From Taklimakanibacter sp021828105 (GTDB lineage Bacteria; Pseudomonadota; Alphaproteobacteria; Rhizobiales; Aestuariivirgaceae), in assembly GCA_021828105.1 (NCBI GenBank), contig JAKATG010000014.1, positions 1-64,000 of the forward strand: a stretch of DNA of 64,000 bases, given 5' to 3'. Numbering within the stretch: position 1 is the stretch's first letter; every line of letters starts with the position of its first letter. The notes beneath the pieces are model-generated. The model was not told where the DNA came from. It was given only the letters and a program-made list of their open reading frames with translations, and did not search any database. The position numbers and the translations under genes are program-made. This document shows, in pieces, positions 60,184 through 64,000 of the stretch.

Positions 60184-60956
60184 TGCAGCGCCCCTTCATC
60201 GACATTCTCGAAATAGGCGGCGTGCACTTTGGGATCGTTCAGGATGTCGGCGAGCGCGCCCTCGGAGATGACCTCGCCCGCATCCATGACCATCACACGG
60301 TCGGCGATGGTCTCGAGCAGCTCGATGCGGTGCTCGACGATGACGATGGCGATATCCATCTCCTTCGACAGGAGGCGGATCAGGTGATCGATCTCATCGA
60401 CCTCGGAATTGATGAGGCCCGCCGCGGGCTCGTCCATCAGCAGCAATTGCGGGCGGCGCATCAGCAGGCAGGCGAGTAGCAGCTTGCGCCGGTTCAAGGT
60501 CTCGAGCCGTGATGTCGGCTCGCTCGGATCGACATCGAGCGACACCAGCTCGGCGCCATATTCGGCATCGAAGCGGGTGAGATAGGGCGCATAGGCCTGG
60601 CGCGCCGCCTTGAAGGTCTCGGCCACCGTCAGCTCGTCGGGAACGACCGGCGTCTGATAGGTCCGTCCTATCCCCAAACGCGCGCGGCGATAGAGCGGCA
60701 GATGCGTGACGTCCTGTCCCTGGAAAGTGACCCGGCCGGATTTGGGCATCAGGCGCCCGGACAAGACCTCGAACAGGCTCGTCTTGCCGGCGCCGTTCGG
60801 GCCGATGATGCCGAGCACCTCGCCGATGCCGACATTGAGGTTGATATCGCGCAGGATCTCGCGCCCGCCGAGATCGAGCGAGATCGACTCACAGGCGAAA
60901 AGCTCACCCATCGGGCGCGACGACGGCGTCGCGCCCTTCCGTTGATGCGAATTCAT
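60180..60956 (-). CDS. ABC transporter ATPase (LivG type), DMF operon
   Basis: 258 residues from ATG 60956, which overlaps the binding-protein stop (ATGA). Walker A IGPNGAGKTS, ARLGIGRTYQTPVVPDELTVAETF, signature replaced by TLNRRKLLLACLLMRRP, Walker B LLLMDEPAAGLINSEVDEI, switch VIVEHRIELL. A longer frame upstream is only the shadow of the binding-protein gene. Confidence 0.88.
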   Translation of the reverse strand: MNSHQRKGATPSSRPMGELFACESISLDLGGREILRDINLNVGIGEVLGIIGPNGAGKTSLFEVLSGRLMPKSGRVTFQGQDVTHLPLYRRARLGIGRTYQTPVVPDELTVAETFKAARQAYAPYLTRFDAEYGAELVSLDVDPSEPTSRLETLNRRKLLLACLLMRRPQLLLMDEPAAGLINSEVDEIDHLIRLLSKEMDIAIVIVEHRIELLETIADRVMVMDAGEVISEGALADILNDPKVHAAYFENVDEGALQ

Positions 60957-62248
60957 CCCCACCACGGAGCCGGCTGCAGCTTCGATTCGGAGATCTCGTT
61001 CGGGAAGATGATCTTGTGCTCGGTGTTCTGCACCTGCACATAAAGCTGGCTCATGCCCTTCTCGAGCTCGCTCGCCGAGATCGGGTAGCCGTTGTCGGGG
61101 AAGTGCGCGGCTTCCTGGAGCTCGTTCTTCATGTCCATGTAGCCGCACACGCCACGATAGGGATGATCGCGGATCCAGTCGCACACGGCCTTGAAGTTGT
61201 CGGGGTCGCCGACGCCTTCCCAGGCGAGCTTCAGATACTGGACGATGTCATAGCCGTTGCCGGTATAGACGAGGCCCATGATGCCGGGGAAACGCTTCTT
61301 GTATTTCTCGCGGAAGGCGCGGCCCTTCTCATCGGCATAGACGCCGAGCACCGTCGACCAGCAGAAGCCGTTCGCCGTATCGCCGGCGAGGGTGAGGAAT
61401 TCCGGCTGCGAGGGACCATATTGCATATAGACGAGCGAATCCTTCACCGGATCGGCGATGAACTGCTTGCAGAAGGCGGCATATTCGGCGGCGACCCAGT
61501 GATCGACCATGATCGCCGCGGCATCGACCTCCTTCATCTTCTGGATGACCGGCGCCCAGTCCTGGACCGGGAACTGGATGTCGGTAACCTCGGCGACCTC
61601 GAACTTGCCGCGTTTCTTGATCGCCTCCTGGGCCGCCTTGGAGATGGTCTGGCAGTAGGCGACCTGCTCCTGGATGATGTGCACCTTGCGGTTCTTCGGC
61701 TTCCACACGCCCTGCGCTTCCTCATGCTCGAGCCACAGCGGATAGGTGTACCCATAGTGGACTTCGGAAGGATCGGTCTGGAAGATGTGGGCGTATTTCT
61801 CAGGGTTGGATTTGAACGCCTCGGTCGCGGCGCGCTGGGTGTTGCCCTGCACATAGGGGCATTTGTATTTCGCCGATTCATCCATCGCCGGGATGGGCAC
61901 GAACAGGAAGGCATTGGAGATCGCATGAACCTTGGCGTCGATGCAGGCGGCGATCGCCTGCTGGCAGCTTTCCGGGGAAAGCTTGTCGACGTCGGTGACG
62001 AAGAGCTTCAGTTCGCGCCCGAGAATGCCGCCCGCTTCGTTGATCTCTTCCATCGCCAGAGTGGTGCCGTTGAGGTGATCGAGATCGTCGGCGACGCCCG
62101 CGGCGGCGGTCTGCGATGTCGGCAGGCCGAGGACGATGGGATCGGCGGCGAGCGCGTGGCGACGTGATACGAAGGGCATCGCCACTGCCGTACCGGCAAG
62201 GGCGCCGGCGCTCCGAATCACGGTCCGCCGATTGATCTTCCTGATCAT
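60953..62248 (-). CDS. Branched-chain-type ABC substrate-binding protein, DMF operon
   Basis: 431 residues from ATG 62248, with GGAGG upstream. A Tat signal (NRRTVIRSAGALAGTAVAM, cleavage after ALA) precedes a Peripla_BP_6 domain (IVLGLPTSQTAAAGVADDLD; EEINEAGGILGRELKLFVTD; YTGNGYDIVQYLKLAWEGVG). It is the first gene of an operon running to the DMFase genes. The ligand may be DMF, another amide or a related compound; DMF itself also diffuses through membranes. Confidence 0.87.
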   Translation of the reverse strand: MIRKINRRTVIRSAGALAGTAVAMPFVSRRHALAADPIVLGLPTSQTAAAGVADDLDHLNGTTLAMEEINEAGGILGRELKLFVTDVDKLSPESCQQAIAACIDAKVHAISNAFLFVPIPAMDESAKYKCPYVQGNTQRAATEAFKSNPEKYAHIFQTDPSEVHYGYTYPLWLEHEEAQGVWKPKNRKVHIIQEQVAYCQTISKAAQEAIKKRGKFEVAEVTDIQFPVQDWAPVIQKMKEVDAAAIMVDHWVAAEYAAFCKQFIADPVKDSLVYMQYGPSQPEFLTLAGDTANGFCWSTVLGVYADEKGRAFREKYKKRFPGIMGLVYTGNGYDIVQYLKLAWEGVGDPDNFKAVCDWIRDHPYRGVCGYMDMKNELQEAAHFPDNGYPISASELEKGMSQLYVQVQNTEHKIIFPNEISESKLQPAPWWG

Positions 62249-62317
62249 GAGCTTTCCTCCAGTTGTTTCGTTGACACCTCGCCGCTTGCTGCGGCGATGG
62301 ACCCTCTTTGAGAGGAC

Positions 62318-62511
62318 AAAACATCTAGACATTTTCTCAATCAAACGTCAAGCGCTCTGATTAGACATTTTGTCTATTTGCGATACAGAATTTCGAATAA
62401 TACCCTCTATTTCAATGGATTATACAGTGCGCACGAAATATCCTGTCTAATTCTTCTAGCTAAAACATCTAATCACTGCTAGGAAACATGCTAGCGCCAC
62501 TAGGAAGACAC
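62318..62511. promoter_or_regulatory. AT-rich divergent control region with repeats, DMF operon
   Basis: The gap 62249-62705 holds TAGACATTTTGTCTA, a perfect 15-bp palindrome (62362-62376), a partial direct copy TAGACATTTT at 62326-62335 (36 bp away), AAAACATCTA at 62318-62327 and again at 62462-62471, and CTAGGAA repeats near 62479 and 62500. The remainder shows no gene. A target of the LuxR-type regulator encoded next to it is the obvious proposal. Confidence 0.5.
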
Positions 62512-62705
62512 CATGACGTGCTTCCCGACCGGAGATCTGTCATCCAGGGTTATGCACCGCGCTCCGCGGCGCACTTTCGAGGAACGGCCTTGCGTGATAC
62601 CAGCAGGCATTTCGAGCGTTCCGACGACGACAACCGAGACTCCGAACCGGGCTCGGCCGCAGCGCCTGGCAACCTCGAACAAACGGCGATGAACCGGAAG
62701 ATGGG

Positions 62706-63389
62706 ATGCCTAGAATGAAGATACTGATTGCCGACGATCATTGGGTGGTGCGTGAAGCGCTCAAGCAGGTCATGAAGCGCGTGCATCAGTCCCTCGAGCC
62801 GCTGGAAGCGGAAAATTTCGAAGACGCTCTCGCCCTCCTGCGTCAGCATTCCGACATCGATCTCATGCTGATCGACCTGATCATGCCGGGCTTCGACCAG
62901 TTCGACGGCTTGAAGCGCCTGCGCACCGAATTCCCCGATATTCCGGTGGTCATCATCTCGGTGCATGAGGACCTCGACTATGTGCTGCGTTCGATCAGCC
63001 ACGGTGTCATCGGCTATATTCCCAAATCCTCCGGCGGCGAGGAGATCGAGCGCGCGATCGAGCGCGTGCTGGCGGGCGAAGTGTCCTTCCCGCGCCGTAT
63101 CCTGGAGCAGTCCGCCGCACCGGCGCGCGCCGCCGCCGAGACCGCGGCGCCCGCGGCGAAGGCCGACAAGGGCATCGACCTCCTGACCAATCGCGAGCAT
63201 GACGTGCTCGATCTTCTCGGCCGCGGCTATTCGGTGGCGCGGATCGCCAGTGCGCTGACGCTCAGCAGCCATACGGTGCGCGTCCATATCGGCAATCTCA
63301 TGAAGAAGCTCGGCTTCAAGGACCGCTCGGCCGCTATCCATTATGCGGTGAGCCTCGCCAATGAGGCGAAGAGGCAGAAGAACAATTGA
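62706..63389 (+). CDS. LuxR/NarL-family response regulator
   Basis: 227 residues. Receiver with D10-D11 and phospho-acceptor D57 (LMLIDLIMPG), an alanine-rich linker at about 138-155, and a LuxR-type helix-turn-helix (LTNREHDVLDLLGRGYSVAR; LSSHTVRVHIGNLMKKLGF). ATG 62706 has GGAAG 5 bp upstream; ATG 62715 is possible. Its stop overlaps the TTG of the kinase gene, and the operon is divergent from the DMF operon. Confidence 0.88.
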   Translation: MPRMKILIADDHWVVREALKQVMKRVHQSLEPLEAENFEDALALLRQHSDIDLMLIDLIMPGFDQFDGLKRLRTEFPDIPVVIISVHEDLDYVLRSISHGVIGYIPKSSGGEEIERAIERVLAGEVSFPRRILEQSAAPARAAAETAAPAAKADKGIDLLTNREHDVLDLLGRGYSVARIASALTLSSHTVRVHIGNLMKKLGFKDRSAAIHYAVSLANEAKRQKNN

Positions 63390-64000
63390 ACAAACGCGAA
63401 GCGCCACAGAGCTCCAGAGCCCCGCCCGCGCCTTCGGCGCCCCGCCAGGATACCGTCTTTGCCGGGCTCGATGCGGTCGCCTCGGGCATCGCCGTCTGGG
63501 ACGCGGCGCAGAAGCTTCGCTATTGCAACCGGCATTTCCGCGAATCCTTCCACCATGCGATCGCCGAGATCGCGCAAGGCCTCTCCTATCCGTACTATCT
63601 CGAGCTCGTCGCGCGCTCGAACGAACTGGTGCTCGCCGATCCGGCGGGCTGGATCGCCGAGCAGGAAAGCCGGTTCGGCAGCGACGGCCTGGAAGAGCAG
63701 CCGCTCGCCGATGGGCGCATCTATCAGATCCAGCGCCGGGCGACCGAAGACGGCGGCATGGTCACCACCGTCTATGACATCTCGCTCCTGAAACGCGGCG
63801 AGAAGGCGCTGGTACGCGCCAAGGAGCTGGCGGAAACGGCCGATCAGACCAAGTCGCGCTTCCTGCGCGCCGCCAATCACGATCTGCGGCAGCCGCTCGC
63901 GACGCTCAAGATCCTCATCTACAACTGCATGTCGGAGCCCGACGAGGAGCACCGCAACGACCTGTTCCACGCCATGGATATCGCCGTCAGCATCATGGAA
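63386..64000 (+). CDS. Sensor histidine kinase, N-terminal part (cut by window end)
   Basis: The frame starts with TTG 63386 (TTGA overlap with the regulator stop) and stays open to the window end, 205 codons. A PAS-like domain (VFAGLDAVASGIAVWDAAQK; RYCNRHFRESFH; GGMVTTVYDISLLKRGE) is followed by a coiled coil and the phospho-acceptor box FLRAANHDLRQPLATLKI with H165. The ATPase domain and any receiver lie outside the window. There is no membrane segment so far, so it senses a cytoplasmic signal. Forms the two-component pair with the preceding regulator. Confidence 0.85.
   Translation, partial: MNKREAPQSSRAPPAPSAPRQDTVFAGLDAVASGIAVWDAAQKLRYCNRHFRESFHHAIAEIAQGLSYPYYLELVARSNELVLADPAGWIAEQESRFGSDGLEEQPLADGRIYQIQRRATEDGGMVTTVYDISLLKRGEKALVRAKELAETADQTKSRFLRAANHDLRQPLATLKILIYNCMSEPDEEHRNDLFHAMDIAVSIME

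Noticed and set aside
62488..62718. Small 76-codon frame before the LuxR-type regulator
   Set aside because: Weak start context, no recognisable sequence, and it overlaps the regulator start; more likely leader sequence.

Overview
The window is GC-rich DNA from an alphaproteobacterium, most likely of the order Hyphomicrobiales (Rhizobiales). The reasons are the density of ABC importers with adjacent regulators, many 4-bp gene overlaps, and three kinds of intergenic palindromic repeat that are common in that order (29141-29165, 30595-30699, and 37582-37653 with 48421-48467). The species cannot be named from the sequence. No tRNA, rRNA, CRISPR array or phage module was seen. The left edge cuts through the end of an IS5-type transposase and the right edge cuts a sensor kinase.

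Layout. 1-7.5 kb: carbohydrate/polyol ABC importer (binding protein divergent from a DeoR regulator and two permeases), a choline-kinase-like phosphotransferase and two flavoprotein oxidoreductases; no ATPase gene. 7.5-10.3 kb: GMC oxidoreductase divergent from an enolase-superfamily enzyme. 10.3-19.2 kb: a TorT/TorS/TorR-type TMAO-sensing phosphorelay next to a ProX/ProV/ProW-type importer, with no TMAO reductase. 19.2-21.2 kb: an unknown small protein, a decayed ABC ATPase and a second enolase-superfamily enzyme. 21.2-29.1 kb: a formamide/short-chain amide operon with a structured leader RNA and terminator, AmiC-like sensor, AmiR-like ANTAR antiterminator, a five-gene branched-chain-type importer and a formamidase. 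29.1-30.7 kb: LysE exporter and KdpE-like regulator. 30.7-38.4 kb: xanthine-dehydrogenase/CO-dehydrogenase-like molybdenum hydroxylase operon whose large subunit is split into two genes, with MoxR and VWA maturation genes, divergent from a GntR regulator. 38.4-43.5 kb: ribose/xylose-type importer divergent from a LacI regulator. 43.5-51.9 kb: DUF4242 protein and SARP-like regulator, DUF1127 protein, an AceE-like thiamine enzyme divergent from an Lrp regulator, then DUF3237 and EamA genes enclosed by a partial duplication of the Lrp gene, and a LysR regulator. 52-54.6 kb: peptide-binding protein and M19 dipeptidase. 54.6-64 kb: an N,N-dimethylformamidase operon with its own branched-chain-type importer, and a divergent LuxR-type response regulator with a sensor kinase.

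How the genes fit together. Several loci address small methylated nitrogen compounds: TMAO sensing and quaternary-amine uptake, formamide hydrolysis, and dimethylformamide (DMF) hydrolysis to dimethylamine and formate. The most notable observation is that the DMFase small subunit (DmfA1) lies as the in-frame C-terminal part (residues 426-546) of the ABC permease at 56912-58552, with its own strong ribosome-binding site and internal ATG at 57277. The subunit can therefore be made as a membrane-tethered fusion, as a free protein, or both. The second is the amide operon leader at 21216-21304, where two stem-loops and an intrinsic terminator sit directly before the amiC-amiR-like pair, which predicts amide-controlled antitermination.
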